From positions 2,311,001 through 2,375,000 of the forward strand of contig NZ_CP055157.1 of assembly GCF_013367775.1 (NCBI RefSeq): DNA of 64,000 nucleotides, written 5' to 3'. The notes beneath the pieces were generated by a model. The model saw nothing but the letters and a program-made list of their open reading frames with translations, had not been told where the DNA came from and searched no databases. The position numbers were made by a program, and so were the translations under genes. The DNA is from Microbulbifer sp. YPW1. Its GTDB lineage: Bacteria > Pseudomonadota > Gammaproteobacteria > Pseudomonadales > Cellvibrionaceae. Below, piece by piece: positions 33,209 through 41,680 of this stretch; within the stretch, counting starts at the first letter, position 1, and every line of letters starts with the position of its first letter.

Positions 33209-34300
33209 ATGATGGGTCTCTTGATGAGACCTATTAGACCGGATATTACATTGAAACCTAAGCAGAGCCGCCGCCAGGGTAGCGGCCCCACTATCGCCGA
33301 TGTGGCCCGCGAGGCCGGCGTCTCGCCAATGACCGTTTCCCGGGTAATCAACGGTGAGGACAATGTGCGCTCGCGCACCCGGGAAATCGTCAATGCGGCG
33401 ATCAAGTCCCTTGGGTATACCCCCAACAGTGCAGCGCGCAGCCTGGCCGGGGGGGCGCAGATCAAAATCGGCCTGATGCACAGTAACCTCAGTGCCTCCT
33501 ATCTCAGCGCCTTTCTGATCGGCGCACTGGAGCAGACCAGCCGCTATAACATCCAGCTGGTCGTGGAGCATTGTGATGTTGAGCTGAACGCGGACTCGGT
33601 GGCCGCGCATATGCTGAACGGCGGGGTAGAGGCGATGCTGTTGCCGCCGCCCCTGTCGGACCTCCCCGCGGTACTGGAAGTGCTTGAGAGCAGTGAGACA
33701 CCCGCGGTACTGATTGCCTCGGAGCTGCCTCGCAACAACATTTCCGTGGTCAAGATCGACGACTATCAGGCCGCTTACGAAATGACGCGGCACATTGCCT
33801 CTCTTGGCCATCGGCGCATTGGCTTTATCACTGGTGACCGCGGTCAGCAGGTGAGCCTGCGGCGCCTGGAAGGCTATCGCCAGGCCCTCAAGGACTCGGG
33901 GCTGGCACCGTCGGCGGAACTGGAAGTGGAGGGCTTTTTTACCTACCGTTCCGGATTGCTCGGCGCCGAGCAGCTGCTCGACCTGGAGCTCCCGCCCACC
34001 GCGATTTTTGCCTGTAACGACGAAATGGCCGCGGCGACCATCTCCGTGGCCCAGCGCCGCGGACTGGATATCCCCAAGGACCTCACTGTGTGCGGCTTCG
34101 ACGACACAGCCCTCGCCACCACCATCTGGCCGGAACTGACCACCATTCACCAGCCGGTTGTGGATATGTCGCGGGCGGCGGTGGACCTGCTGGTGAAGAA
34201 AGTCCGCGCAGTGCGCGCCGGAGAAGCCGAGCAGGGCCAGCAGGTACAGCTGGACTTCACCCTCATCCGCCGCCGCTCGGACGCCCCGCCCAAAATCTGA
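33209..34300 (+). CDS. LacI-family transcriptional regulator
   Basis: This 363-residue protein has an N-terminal HTH (about 27-75, TIADVAREAGVSPMTVSRVING, then hinge helix LGYTPNSAARSLAGG). A periplasmic-binding-protein-like sensor domain (about 80-345) follows, with HIASLGHRRIGFITG and FACNDEMAAATI. The recognition helix SPMTVSR resembles that of GntR-type LacI proteins, which read TGTTACCGGTAACA-like sites. That makes it a good candidate for the TGGTAGCGGTACCA boxes here; this is inference. The ligand is probably a xylan-derived sugar or oligosaccharide. It is the last gene of the SapC-cupin-halogenase operon (12-base gap), so the regulator is co-expressed with the halogenation genes. Two ATGs (33209, 33212) are possible starts, and the first 20 residues are unusual for the family. 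Confidence 0.9.
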   Translation: MMGLLMRPIRPDITLKPKQSRRQGSGPTIADVAREAGVSPMTVSRVINGEDNVRSRTREIVNAAIKSLGYTPNSAARSLAGGAQIKIGLMHSNLSASYLSAFLIGALEQTSRYNIQLVVEHCDVELNADSVAAHMLNGGVEAMLLPPPLSDLPAVLEVLESSETPAVLIASELPRNNISVVKIDDYQAAYEMTRHIASLGHRRIGFITGDRGQQVSLRRLEGYRQALKDSGLAPSAELEVEGFFTYRSGLLGAEQLLDLELPPTAIFACNDEMAAATISVAQRRGLDIPKDLTVCGFDDTALATTIWPELTTIHQPVVDMSRAAVDLLVKKVRAVRAGEAEQGQQVQLDFTLIRRRSDAPPKI

Positions 34301-34321
34301 TCGCTTTCTGCAGGCATAAAA

Positions 34322-34344
34322 AAAGCCGGCACAAGGCCGGCTTT
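34322..34344. terminator. Hairpin terminator after LacI
   Basis: AAAGCCGGC (34322-34330), loop ACAAG and GCCGGCTTT (34336-34344) follow the LacI stop by about 20 bases. The T-run is short on the plus strand and long on the minus strand (seven A precede it), so it may work in both directions. Confidence 0.7.
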
Positions 34345-34696
34345 AAGCAGAGATACGATGAGAGTTCGATTACCAAGCGTTCACACGATACGATTTGGGG
34401 GAACTGTAACCTTTGACGGGCCCATGGCACTGTAGTTCCCCACCGGCATGAAAAAATCCCGTTTTTTTGCAAAATCCGCCATACCGGGGTGATCTTGTCG
34501 CCTAACTCCTCTTTTGTGGCGCCATTCTTCCCATTGCCAACGTGCGGTGGTAGCTTCTAGCGTTTGTGGAGTACTGCTCGTGGTTCGTTTATTGAAGAGC
34601 AGCACAAATTCATACATCCAGAGAAAATAACAAGATGCGCGGGAAACCCCCGGCGAGGTAATCGCATCCAATAAAAAAATACTACGGGGAGCGACA
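34345..34696. other. Intergenic region after the xylan cluster
   Basis: This about 350-base stretch has no recognisable gene. A stem GGGGAACT (34398-34405) / AGTTCCCC (34434-34441) encloses a 28-base loop with GGGCCC. The minus-strand frame across the region lacks family features. It marks the boundary between xylan genes and housekeeping genes. Confidence 0.4.
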
Positions 34697-35587
34697 ATGG
34701 CTGATCTGGTCATCCTGGCCGCGCCGGGCATGGGCGCGGTGAACGAAGACTTTGCCGAGCCGCTGTTTCAGGCGCTCAAGAGCGGACTGGGGAAAGACTG
34801 GTCCCGCATTCACACCGACACCATCCTCTGTCAGGGCCACCTGCAGCCTAACCTGGAGCGGGTGTTCGAAGCCATGCAGAAGCGCGACATGGACTACCTG
34901 CGCGCGCGCAAATTCATGCTCTACGGGCTCGCCGAAGCCTCCGCGCAACAGTCGGATATCCACCAGCGAGGCGGCAACTACGACAAGACCCAGCAGGCCA
35001 TTTACCAGACCTTCGAGCGGGCCGCCAAAGCCACCGCCGACACCGCCCCGGTGATACTGCTCAGCCACTCCATCGGCTGCAGCATCCTATCCAACTACCT
35101 GTGGGACGCCCAGCGCCCCACCATCAGTCACGGCGTATGGCGCGACGGTGGCCCGAAGGGCGTACACAAAGGCTCCGCCAAGGATCTCTTCCTGCGCGGC
35201 AAAACCCTGGCCCACTGGTACACCCTCGGTGCCAGCAATCCCCTGTGGACCGCCGGCATGGCACGCGACCAGATCCAGGCGGTCACGTCGGATACCCGCG
35301 GCTACAACTTCCGCTGGAAAAACTTCTACCACCCGGACGACCTCTTCGGCTGGCCACTCAAGCCCTTGAGCCCCTCCTATAACCAGGCAGTCTACCGGGA
35401 CTACGAGACCCGCCCGCTGGCGGACTGGAGCGCTGCCAGCTGGGGCCCCCAGCTGGTTGCCCACGATGGGTACTGGCAGAGCGAGATGGTGCAGAAGAGC
35501 CTGATCGAGGATGTGCAGGAGTTGTTGAAAAAGTCCTCGGCACGCCGCCCCAGCCCCATGCAGCGGGCGACGGCAGCGGCGATATAG
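34697..35587 (+). CDS. Conserved hypothetical protein, alpha/beta-hydrolase-like
   Basis: This 296-residue protein has no signal peptide. It starts MADLVILAAPGMGAVNEDFAEPLF, a beta strand followed by a glycine turn. Its likely nucleophile elbow is VILLSHSIGCSILSNYLWD at about 118-136, with Ser in SHSIG in place of the usual GxSxG. It then has GASNPLWTAG and a C-terminal HDGYWQ that could supply the His. These features suggest a serine hydrolase or lipase-like fold, but no substrate class is recognisable. GGGGAG precedes the start at good spacing. It stands alone between the LacI terminator region and the MBL hydrolase gene. Confidence 0.6.
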   Translation: MADLVILAAPGMGAVNEDFAEPLFQALKSGLGKDWSRIHTDTILCQGHLQPNLERVFEAMQKRDMDYLRARKFMLYGLAEASAQQSDIHQRGGNYDKTQQAIYQTFERAAKATADTAPVILLSHSIGCSILSNYLWDAQRPTISHGVWRDGGPKGVHKGSAKDLFLRGKTLAHWYTLGASNPLWTAGMARDQIQAVTSDTRGYNFRWKNFYHPDDLFGWPLKPLSPSYNQAVYRDYETRPLADWSAASWGPQLVAHDGYWQSEMVQKSLIEDVQELLKKSSARRPSPMQRATAAAI

Positions 35588-35730
35588 CACTCAACGTCCT
35601 CACGGGCGGAACCGGAATTGAAGGTGGCAACCCGGTAGCACCATCGCCACCGGGGTGCAGGCGGAGCTCCCGTTTAGGTCGCACGCTTAGCGAGGTTATA
35701 ATCCCGGGCGAAGACTAAACAGGTATTCCC

Positions 35731-36381
35731 ATGGCTCTACAATTTCACTCGGTTCCCGTAACTCCGTTCCAGCAAAACTGCACCCTGTTGTGGTGCGATG
35801 ACAGCAAGCGGGCTGCGGTTGTGGATCCCGGTGGGGATGTGGACCGTATCCTCGCTGCGGTAAAAGAACGCGATCTCAAGCTGGAAAAAATCCTCCTCAC
35901 CCACGGCCACCTCGACCACGTCGGCGGCACCGCGCCCCTGTCCCGGGACCTCGGATTGCCCGTGGAAGGCCCGCAGAAGGCGGACCAGTTCTGGATCGAG
36001 AAAATCGTGGTGCAGGCGCAGATGTACGGATTCCCACCGGTGGAAACCTTCACCCCGGATCGCTGGCTGGAAGACGGTGACACCGTCACCGTCGGCGACG
36101 AAGTGCTCGAAGTCGTGCACTGCCCCGGTCATACCCCCGGCCACGTCATCTTTTTCCATCGCCCCAGCAACCTGGCACTGGTGGGAGACGTCCTGTTCGC
36201 CGGCTCCATCGGCCGTACCGACTTCCCTATGAGCAACCACCAGGACCTGCTCGACTCCATCACCAAAAAGCTCTGGCCCCTGGGCGACGAAGTCAAATTC
36301 ATCCCCGGCCACGGCCCCATGTCCACCTTTGGACAGGAGCGGCAAACCAACCCCTTCGTGGCCGACAAACGCTTTGGTTGA
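35731..36381 (+). CDS. Metallo-beta-lactamase-fold hydrolase (glyoxalase II-like, YcbL type)
   Basis: This 216-residue cytoplasmic enzyme has the binuclear metal motif THGHLDH (His58, His60, Asp62, His63). Further ligands lie in HCPGHTPGH, LVGDVLFAGSIGRTDFP and IPGHGPMST. VTPFQQNCTLLWC at the N-terminus and the short length match YcbL-type glyoxalase II proteins, which hydrolyse S-D-lactoylglutathione or related thioesters. Full-length GloB has an extra C-terminal helical domain that is missing here, as is normal for YcbL. It is monocistronic, and structured repeat copy B lies 59 bases downstream. Confidence 0.88.
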   Translation: MALQFHSVPVTPFQQNCTLLWCDDSKRAAVVDPGGDVDRILAAVKERDLKLEKILLTHGHLDHVGGTAPLSRDLGLPVEGPQKADQFWIEKIVVQAQMYGFPPVETFTPDRWLEDGDTVTVGDEVLEVVHCPGHTPGHVIFFHRPSNLALVGDVLFAGSIGRTDFPMSNHQDLLDSITKKLWPLGDEVKFIPGHGPMSTFGQERQTNPFVADKRFG

Positions 36382-36439
36382 TTCAGCATCGATTCACGCT
36401 GGGGCAGGCTAAATAGTGGCACTGAACACTGACAGTAGC

Positions 36440-36550
36440 GGCAAATTGCCGGGTACAGGTTTTCAGGACCGCTGTGAACCCATCCCTGGGCGCTGCGGCG
36501 CAAACATCCTGTTTGCGACGCTCCTGAAAACCTGTACCCGGCACTTTGCC
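36440..36550 (-). repeat. Structured palindromic repeat, copy B (111 nt, inverted)
   Basis: The 29-base arms (36440-36468 and 36522-36550) pair with one mismatch at position 7, the same position as in copy A. The inner hairpin GCGGCGCAAAC (36495-36505) / GTTTGCGACGC (36511-36521) has loop ATCCT. The 26-base segment 36469-36494 is the reverse complement of the copy A segment type. Arm bases that differ from copy A change on both sides so pairing is kept. Confidence 0.9.
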
Positions 36551-36588
36551 TTCACGTCTACCTCGTTACTTCGCATCACAGGCCGGAT

Positions 36589-37170
36589 ATGAAACTCTGG
36601 AAATTACTCACACTACTCGCCCTCCCCACAGCCCTGGCCCTCTCCAGCGGCTGCGCGGTAATTTCCGAAAACGAATGCCAGGCCGGGCTCTGGTACGAGC
36701 GCGGTATAGAAGACGGTGCCCGCGGTCGCAGTCAGGCTACCGTGTACAAGATCGCGCAGAAATGCCAAGAGTACGGTATCCGCACCGATACCGCAGCCTG
36801 GATGCAGGGGCATGAACAGGGCGTCGAGCAGTACTGCACCCCGGAAAATGGCTTTGTGGTTGGCCGTCGCGGGAGCAATTACGAAGGTGTCTGCACCGGC
36901 CCTACCGCAGACCTGTTTCTGGCCAACTACGAGCGCGGCCTCGCCGTGTACCAGGCCGAGCAGCAGTACGCGGCACTGGCGAAGCAATACGAGCAGGCGG
37001 AGCGCGAGGTGTACCGGATAGAGGACGCGCTGGATGAGGCGGAATCCAAGGAGGAGCGGCGCGCCCTGCGCAGCGAGCGCCGCAGCCTGCTGCGGGAAAT
37101 GCGTCACCTGGAAGCTGAGATGATGCACTTTGGCGGCTTTGGCACTTTCAATCCGCAGCTGTTCTACTGA
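36589..37170 (+). CDS. DUF2799-like lipoprotein with coiled coil
   Basis: This 193-residue predicted lipoprotein has a signal ending LSSGC (Cys22). The mature part has ENECQAGLWYERGIEDGARGRS and a second GHEQGVEQYCTPENGF, which is the DUF2799 pattern. A charged helix follows (about 125-180, rich in Glu/Arg: EREVYRIEDALDEAESKEERR), predicted to be a coiled coil. The protein would sit in the outer membrane facing the periplasm. The function of DUF2799 lipoproteins is unknown. The lipoprotein gene is followed 42 bases later by the hotdog thioesterase gene, so weak co-transcription is possible. Confidence 0.75.
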   Translation: MKLWKLLTLLALPTALALSSGCAVISENECQAGLWYERGIEDGARGRSQATVYKIAQKCQEYGIRTDTAAWMQGHEQGVEQYCTPENGFVVGRRGSNYEGVCTGPTADLFLANYERGLAVYQAEQQYAALAKQYEQAEREVYRIEDALDEAESKEERRALRSERRSLLREMRHLEAEMMHFGGFGTFNPQLFY

Positions 37171-37212
37171 TATTGTCTGGCCGTTTTTGCTGCGAATAGG
37201 TAAAGGTGATTT

Positions 37213-37647
37213 ATGGCTGTCTGGCACACTGCTAACCCGACTCTGGATGAGGTAAATCGGAGCATGGGCGATTGCATGCCCAAATACCTGGGGATGCACA
37301 TTACCGAAATTGGTGATGACTATCTGGTGGGCACCATGCCGGTAGAGGATCGCACCCGTCAGCCATTTGGCATTCTGCATGGCGGTGCCAGTGTGGCGCT
37401 GGCGGAGACGCTGGGCTCCATGGCGGCGAATATGGTGGTGGATAACAGCAAGTTCTATTGCGTGGGGCAGGAGGTCAATGCGAATCACCTGCGCCCGGTC
37501 CCCGACGGTGCGGTAACCGGCAAAGCGACCGCGGTACATCTCGGTCGCACCAGCCAGGTCTGGGAGATTCGTATTCACGACCAGAACGGCAAGCTGAACT
37601 GTATTTCCCGGATCACCATGGCGGTGGTGCCGGTGCCCTCCGAATAA
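37213..37647 (+). CDS. Hotdog-fold acyl-CoA thioesterase (YdiI/PaaI-like)
   Basis: This 144-residue protein has the single hotdog domain of YdiI/EntH thioesterases. FGILHGGASVALAETLGS holds the substrate loop and the catalytic Glu65. C-terminal RTSQVWEIRIHDQNGKLNC completes the sheet. Members hydrolyse aromatic or medium-chain acyl-CoA, such as 1,4-dihydroxy-2-naphthoyl-CoA in menaquinone synthesis or misloaded enterobactin carriers. Nothing nearby selects one substrate, so a housekeeping proofreading role is plausible. AGGTAAAGGTG provides the ribosome-binding site. The stop lies just before the next gene. Confidence 0.88.
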   Translation: MAVWHTANPTLDEVNRSMGDCMPKYLGMHITEIGDDYLVGTMPVEDRTRQPFGILHGGASVALAETLGSMAANMVVDNSKFYCVGQEVNANHLRPVPDGAVTGKATAVHLGRTSQVWEIRIHDQNGKLNCISRITMAVVPVPSE

Positions 37648-37676
37648 TCTCTGTTAATTCCGGTACTGCGTTTGTT

Positions 37677-38381
37677 GTGAGTGGGGATCTGTTTACCTTC
37701 GAGGATGTTGCCTACCGTCTGTCGCGTTCCCCGCGCCGCAAGCGTCTGGGGCTGGTGGTGACGGAGAAGGGCGCGGAGGTGCGGATTCCCCAGCGCTGCG
37801 CCGAGCGCCACGGTCATCAGTTCCTGCGCGACAATATCCAGTGGGTGCGCGCGCAGCTGCGCGGGGTGGCGGTGCGCCAGGCCCAGGTGCCGGAGCATCA
37901 TTTCGCGTTTGGCGCACATTTCCCGTGGCTGGGTACTGCCCTTGAGCTGGATCGCGCGGCCCGCGCCGCGGATGCCGGAATCCGCGATGGATTTATCCAG
38001 CTCTACTGCCGCACGCGGGAGCCGGATGAGACGCAAATCCAGTCGGCACTGCACAAGCTGTATCAGCGGGAAGCCCTGGCATTGCTGACGGAGAAGTCGG
38101 CCTATTTTGCCAGACAGCTGGGGCTTTCCTTTTCCTCGGTCAAGGTACGGCGGACCCGCAGCAAATGGGGGCATTGCACCACTCGTGGAGAGTTGCAGTA
38201 CAACTGGCTGGTATGCCTGGCTCCCGAGGCCGTGGTGGATTACCTGGTGATCCACGAGGTGTGTCATTTGCAGCACCACAACCACAGTGCAGCGTTCTGG
38301 GCGCTGGTGGAGAGCCTGTGTCCGGACTACCGCAGGCTGCGGCGCTGGTTGAAGGACAACGGCCACCGGCTGAAACTGTAA
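37677..38381 (+). CDS. YgjP-like (SprT/M48-related) metallopeptidase-domain protein
   Basis: The recognisable protein is about 234 residues. LSRSPRRKRLGLVVTEKGAEVRIP at the N-terminus and KVRRTRSKWGHCTTRGELQYNW in the middle match the YgjP domain. The zinc site is VIHEVCHLQHHNHSAAFW (HExxH plus a further His). The open frame begins at 37458 inside the thioesterase gene, but that part is clearly out-of-frame sequence. The GTG at 37677 is the best start I see, although its ribosome-binding site is poor, so the true start may differ by a few codons. Family members are uncharacterised peptidase-like proteins often near DNA repair or housekeeping genes. Confidence 0.8.
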   Translation: MSGDLFTFEDVAYRLSRSPRRKRLGLVVTEKGAEVRIPQRCAERHGHQFLRDNIQWVRAQLRGVAVRQAQVPEHHFAFGAHFPWLGTALELDRAARAADAGIRDGFIQLYCRTREPDETQIQSALHKLYQREALALLTEKSAYFARQLGLSFSSVKVRRTRSKWGHCTTRGELQYNWLVCLAPEAVVDYLVIHEVCHLQHHNHSAAFWALVESLCPDYRRLRRWLKDNGHRLKL

Positions 38382-38527
38382 GCGTTCTCTCCAGGCAGGT
38401 TTCTTTTGCCGGATCTCCTCATTTATCCCCTCTAATTCTGATTGCCCGAACTATGCTCAGAGGCATAAAGTGCGTGTGCCCGCCTCTTTTTTGATTCACT
38501 GCGGGCGACTTTTGAGGATCTGCAAAA

Positions 38528-39658
38528 TTGAGTAAATCCCTGATTTCCCGCCGCCCGACTTTCCGGCGCGGTGTGTCTGCGGGCGAACAGAAAACCACAC
38601 CGGCCAACGGCCCCCCCCTGACCCGTCTGGGGTGGAAGCCGTTTTTCCAGCAGCAACTGTCCCTGGATGAGCTGGAAACGTGTGAACCGGTGCGGGTAAT
38701 GGCGGTGCACCGCAGCCAGATCGAGGTGTCCGGTGAGCGGGGAGACGAGCCCGTACTGGTGAGTGGCCCGCTGTTTGACGATGCTGTGGATAAACCCACG
38801 GTGGGCGACTGGCTGCTGCTGGAGCGCGAATCCCGCAAACCGCTGCGGCGCCTTGAGCGCAGCAGCTTATTCCGCCGGATGGCCCCCGGGGCCAAGCAGG
38901 CCCAGCTGATCGCGGCGAACATCGATAACGTGTTGATCGTTTCCTCGTGTAACCACGACTTCAACCTGTCCCGGGTGGAGCGCTATCTCGCCCTGGTCAA
39001 AGAGGCTGGCTGTCGCGCCTGCCTGGTGTTGACCAAGGCCGATCTCAGTGACGACCACGAGCAATACCGCGAGGCGCTGAAGGGCCACCGGGATCTTCCT
39101 GTGGTACTGGTCAATGCCCTCGACAGCACCAGCGTGGAATCCCTGCGCGACTACTGTCGCAGAGGAGAAACCCTGGCGTTACTCGGCTCATCCGGGGTGG
39201 GCAAATCCACGTTGTTGAACAGCCTTGCCGGCAGTGAACTGGCGGCGACCTCAGGCATCCGCGAGGATGACAGCAAGGGACGCCACACCACCCGGCACCG
39301 GGCGCTCTACGCCATCCCCGATGGCGGGCTGCTGCTGGACAGCCCGGGTATGCGCGAACTCGGGCTGGCCGATGTCAGCGAAGGCCTCGCGGCCACATTT
39401 GCCGACATCGGTGAACTTGCCGAACAGTGCCGTTTCGCCGATTGCGCCCATGAATCCGAACCGGGCTGTGCGGTACAGGCGGCGATTGCGTCTGGGGAAC
39501 TGGACGAACGCCGGTTGCACAACTGGCGCAAACTGGGGCGAGAGATCCAGAGAAATACCCGGACCCTGGCGGAATCCCGGGCGCAGGAGCGCGCGTTCAG
39601 TCAGTTTGTGCGCACGGTGCAGGGGCACTCCCGCGCGCGCAAGAGTGGAGAGGAGTAG
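38528..39658 (+). CDS. rsgA: Ribosome small-subunit-dependent GTPase A
   Basis: This 376-residue circularly permuted GTPase aids late 30S ribosome maturation. It has an N-terminal OB-fold (about 50-115). The G motifs are in permuted order: TKAD (169-172, G4), GSSGVGKST (220-228, G1) and DSPGM (271-275, G3). A zinc knuckle follows with Cys301, Cys306, His308 and Cys314. The C-terminal helix is basic. The start is a TTG preceded by GAGGAT at eight bases; the first in-frame ATG would remove part of the OB-fold. Length is normal for gammaproteobacterial RsgA. It stands alone, converging with the DUF885 gene. Confidence 0.95.
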   Translation: MSKSLISRRPTFRRGVSAGEQKTTPANGPPLTRLGWKPFFQQQLSLDELETCEPVRVMAVHRSQIEVSGERGDEPVLVSGPLFDDAVDKPTVGDWLLLERESRKPLRRLERSSLFRRMAPGAKQAQLIAANIDNVLIVSSCNHDFNLSRVERYLALVKEAGCRACLVLTKADLSDDHEQYREALKGHRDLPVVLVNALDSTSVESLRDYCRRGETLALLGSSGVGKSTLLNSLAGSELAATSGIREDDSKGRHTTRHRALYAIPDGGLLLDSPGMRELGLADVSEGLAATFADIGELAEQCRFADCAHESEPGCAVQAAIASGELDERRLHNWRKLGREIQRNTRTLAESRAQERAFSQFVRTVQGHSRARKSGEE

Positions 39659-39676
39659 ACAGAAGGGGAGTTGTTA

Positions 39677-39707
39677 AAAGGCGTCCCGTGGCTGATTGCC
39701 ACGGGAC
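39677..39707 (-). terminator. Hairpin terminator shared by rsgA and DUF885 gene
   Basis: GTCCCGTGG (39683-39691), loop of seven and CCACGGGAC (39699-39707) are followed on the minus strand by GCCTTTT. The hairpin lies between convergent stops, so it mainly serves the DUF885 gene. Confidence 0.65.
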
Positions 39708-39726
39708 CTGTGCCAATTCCTGAAGC

Positions 39727-41607
39727 CTAGTTCAGCGCCGCCTGGCCACCGGCATCACTCACCGGTTGTGCCTTACTGATCTCTCCGCCCTGGGATTCAA
39801 TCCAGGTGTTCATGCGGCTCTCCAGTACATTCAATGGCAGCGCACCGGCGCCGAGCAGCGCATCGTGGAACGCGCGGATATTGAAGTTATCCCCAAGGGC
39901 TTCTTCCGCGCGCGCGCGGATTTCCTTGATCTTCAGCTGCCCTACCTTGTACGCCAGCGCCTGACCTGGCCACACCAGGTAGCGGTCGATCTCCACCACG
40001 ATATCGTGTTCCGGCTTGGCGCTGTTGTTCTTGAAGTACTCAATCGCCTCGTCCCGGCTCCAGCCCAGCTGGTGCATACCGGTGTCTACCACCAGGCGTA
40101 CCGCACGCCACATATCGTAAGTCAGCGCACCAAACTCGTTATACGGATCGGTGTACAGGCCCAGGTCGTAACCGAGGCTTTCCGAGTAGAGTCCCCAGCC
40201 CTCGACAAAACCGGTGTAGAACTTGTTGCGGCGCAGGGGATGGATGTCGCTCTGCTCCTGGGCCAATGCAATCTGCAGGTGGTGGCCGGGCATGGCCTCG
40301 TGCACCGTTAGCGCTTCCATCTCCCAGGTCGGGCGGCTCTTCAGATCGTAAGTGTTGGCAAAGAATACCCCCGCACGGCCGGCTTCATTGGAGCCCGGCT
40401 GGTAGTAGGCGGTGGTCTGGGATTTTTCCGAGTAACTCGGAATCGGTTTTACTCCGTAGGGCAGTCGCGGCAGGGTGCCGAACAGCGCGGGCAGTTCGCC
40501 GTCGATACGCTTGGCAATATCCCGGTAATTTTTCAGCAGGTCTTCTTTATTGTCGTAGTAGAACTGCGGATCGTTGCGCAGGAAATCGGTAAACGCCTTG
40601 AAGTCACCTTCAAAACCGGTCTTCTTGATGATCGCGTCCATTTCGCCGCGAATCCGGCGAACTTCCTCGAGACCAATCCGGTGGATTTCCTCGGGGCTCA
40701 TTTCCGTGGTGGTTTCTTCGCGTACTTTGTAGGCGTACCAGCGGATGCCGTCATCGTTTTTGGTAAACGCGGTTTCCGTATTGGCGTTGGGGATGTAATC
40801 GCGCTCGACATATTCTGCCAGTTGCTGCCACTCTGGAATCAGGGTTTTCTGGTAGATGCTCTGGGCGCGGTTGCGCAGTCGCGTCTGCTGGGCGGCGGGG
40901 ATGCTCGCTGGCATTTCGTAAAATGCCTTGAGCAGCGGGCTCTGCTTGGGATCGGTGGGAATCAGGGCGCGGATCTGTCCCGGTATGTCGCGCAGGGTGA
41001 TCTGCGGTGGGGTCAATTTTTGCTTCAGGCCCTTTTCCATCAGGATCTGGGTCTGGTCAATCAGCTGGGGAAGTTTTTCCAGGCGCGCGAGTATATCTTC
41101 GTAGTCGGCCGCGGTGCGTTTGGGCATGGCGCTCAGTACGGCTGGCACATTGCGTTGAATGCCGCTCATGTGATTGACGGGCAGCAGGTGTTCGGGAAAC
41201 TGGAAGCCTTTTACTTGCAGCAGCAGGTCCTGGTAGAGCAGCTGGTAGTCGAGCTGTTCATTTTCGGGGAGCTTGTCTTCGTTGATATGGCGGCTGGCGG
41301 CGAGCAGTTTGCGGGTCTGCCCCTTGCGCCGTTCAATGCCTTTGATGGATTGATCGGTCCAGTCTTTTTCCCCTCCGGGGTAGCCGCGGTAGGTGGCGTT
41401 TTCCGGGTAGCTTTCCATAATCCAGCGATAGCGGATGTCCTGCAGGGCCTTGAGCTTTTCGCTGGCCCCTTTTTGGGGGATCTCATCCATGGCCTTTTCA
41501 AAGGCCTTTTGATCCATCGCCTGCACATTCAGGCTCGCGGCCATAATGGCTGCGGATAAGCTGATCAGCTTAGAGTTCAGGATTTTTCGGAGTGGTGAAA
41601 AGGACAT
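39727..41607 (-). CDS. Secreted DUF885 zinc-peptidase-like protein
   Basis: This 626-residue protein has a signal peptide (about residues 10-30, ending LNVQA). It has a long helical DUF885 fold with the metal-binding sequence TVHEAMPGHHLQIA and the downstream TGFVEGWGLYSESLG. A C-terminal YLVWPGQALAYKVGQLKI is also typical. DUF885 proteins are metal-dependent peptidases of the M32/M3-like helical type, exported to the periplasm or beyond; substrates are not established. The ATG at 41607 has CAGGAAG upstream, whereas the open frame to 41673 lacks this. It lies upstream of the rsgA convergent terminator and downstream of repeat copy C. Confidence 0.85.
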   Translation of the reverse strand: MSFSPLRKILNSKLISLSAAIMAASLNVQAMDQKAFEKAMDEIPQKGASEKLKALQDIRYRWIMESYPENATYRGYPGGEKDWTDQSIKGIERRKGQTRKLLAASRHINEDKLPENEQLDYQLLYQDLLLQVKGFQFPEHLLPVNHMSGIQRNVPAVLSAMPKRTAADYEDILARLEKLPQLIDQTQILMEKGLKQKLTPPQITLRDIPGQIRALIPTDPKQSPLLKAFYEMPASIPAAQQTRLRNRAQSIYQKTLIPEWQQLAEYVERDYIPNANTETAFTKNDDGIRWYAYKVREETTTEMSPEEIHRIGLEEVRRIRGEMDAIIKKTGFEGDFKAFTDFLRNDPQFYYDNKEDLLKNYRDIAKRIDGELPALFGTLPRLPYGVKPIPSYSEKSQTTAYYQPGSNEAGRAGVFFANTYDLKSRPTWEMEALTVHEAMPGHHLQIALAQEQSDIHPLRRNKFYTGFVEGWGLYSESLGYDLGLYTDPYNEFGALTYDMWRAVRLVVDTGMHQLGWSRDEAIEYFKNNSAKPEHDIVVEIDRYLVWPGQALAYKVGQLKIKEIRARAEEALGDNFNIRAFHDALLGAGALPLNVLESRMNTWIESQGGEISKAQPVSDAGGQAALN

Positions 41608-41680
41608 AGTACTTCCTGTCTCTGTTTTATATTTAGTGTGTTCGAACTTTTGGCGACAAGGTGAGGATGCCAAAATTTAA

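Noticed and set aside
34345..34731. Minus-strand frame (about 116 codons) as a transposase remnant
   Set aside because: No transposase catalytic motif, inverted repeats or target duplication could be seen.
37458..37676. N-terminal extension of the YgjP-like frame into the thioesterase gene
   Set aside because: The translated part is Arg/Gly/Pro-rich out-of-frame sequence; the family domain begins just after the thioesterase stop.
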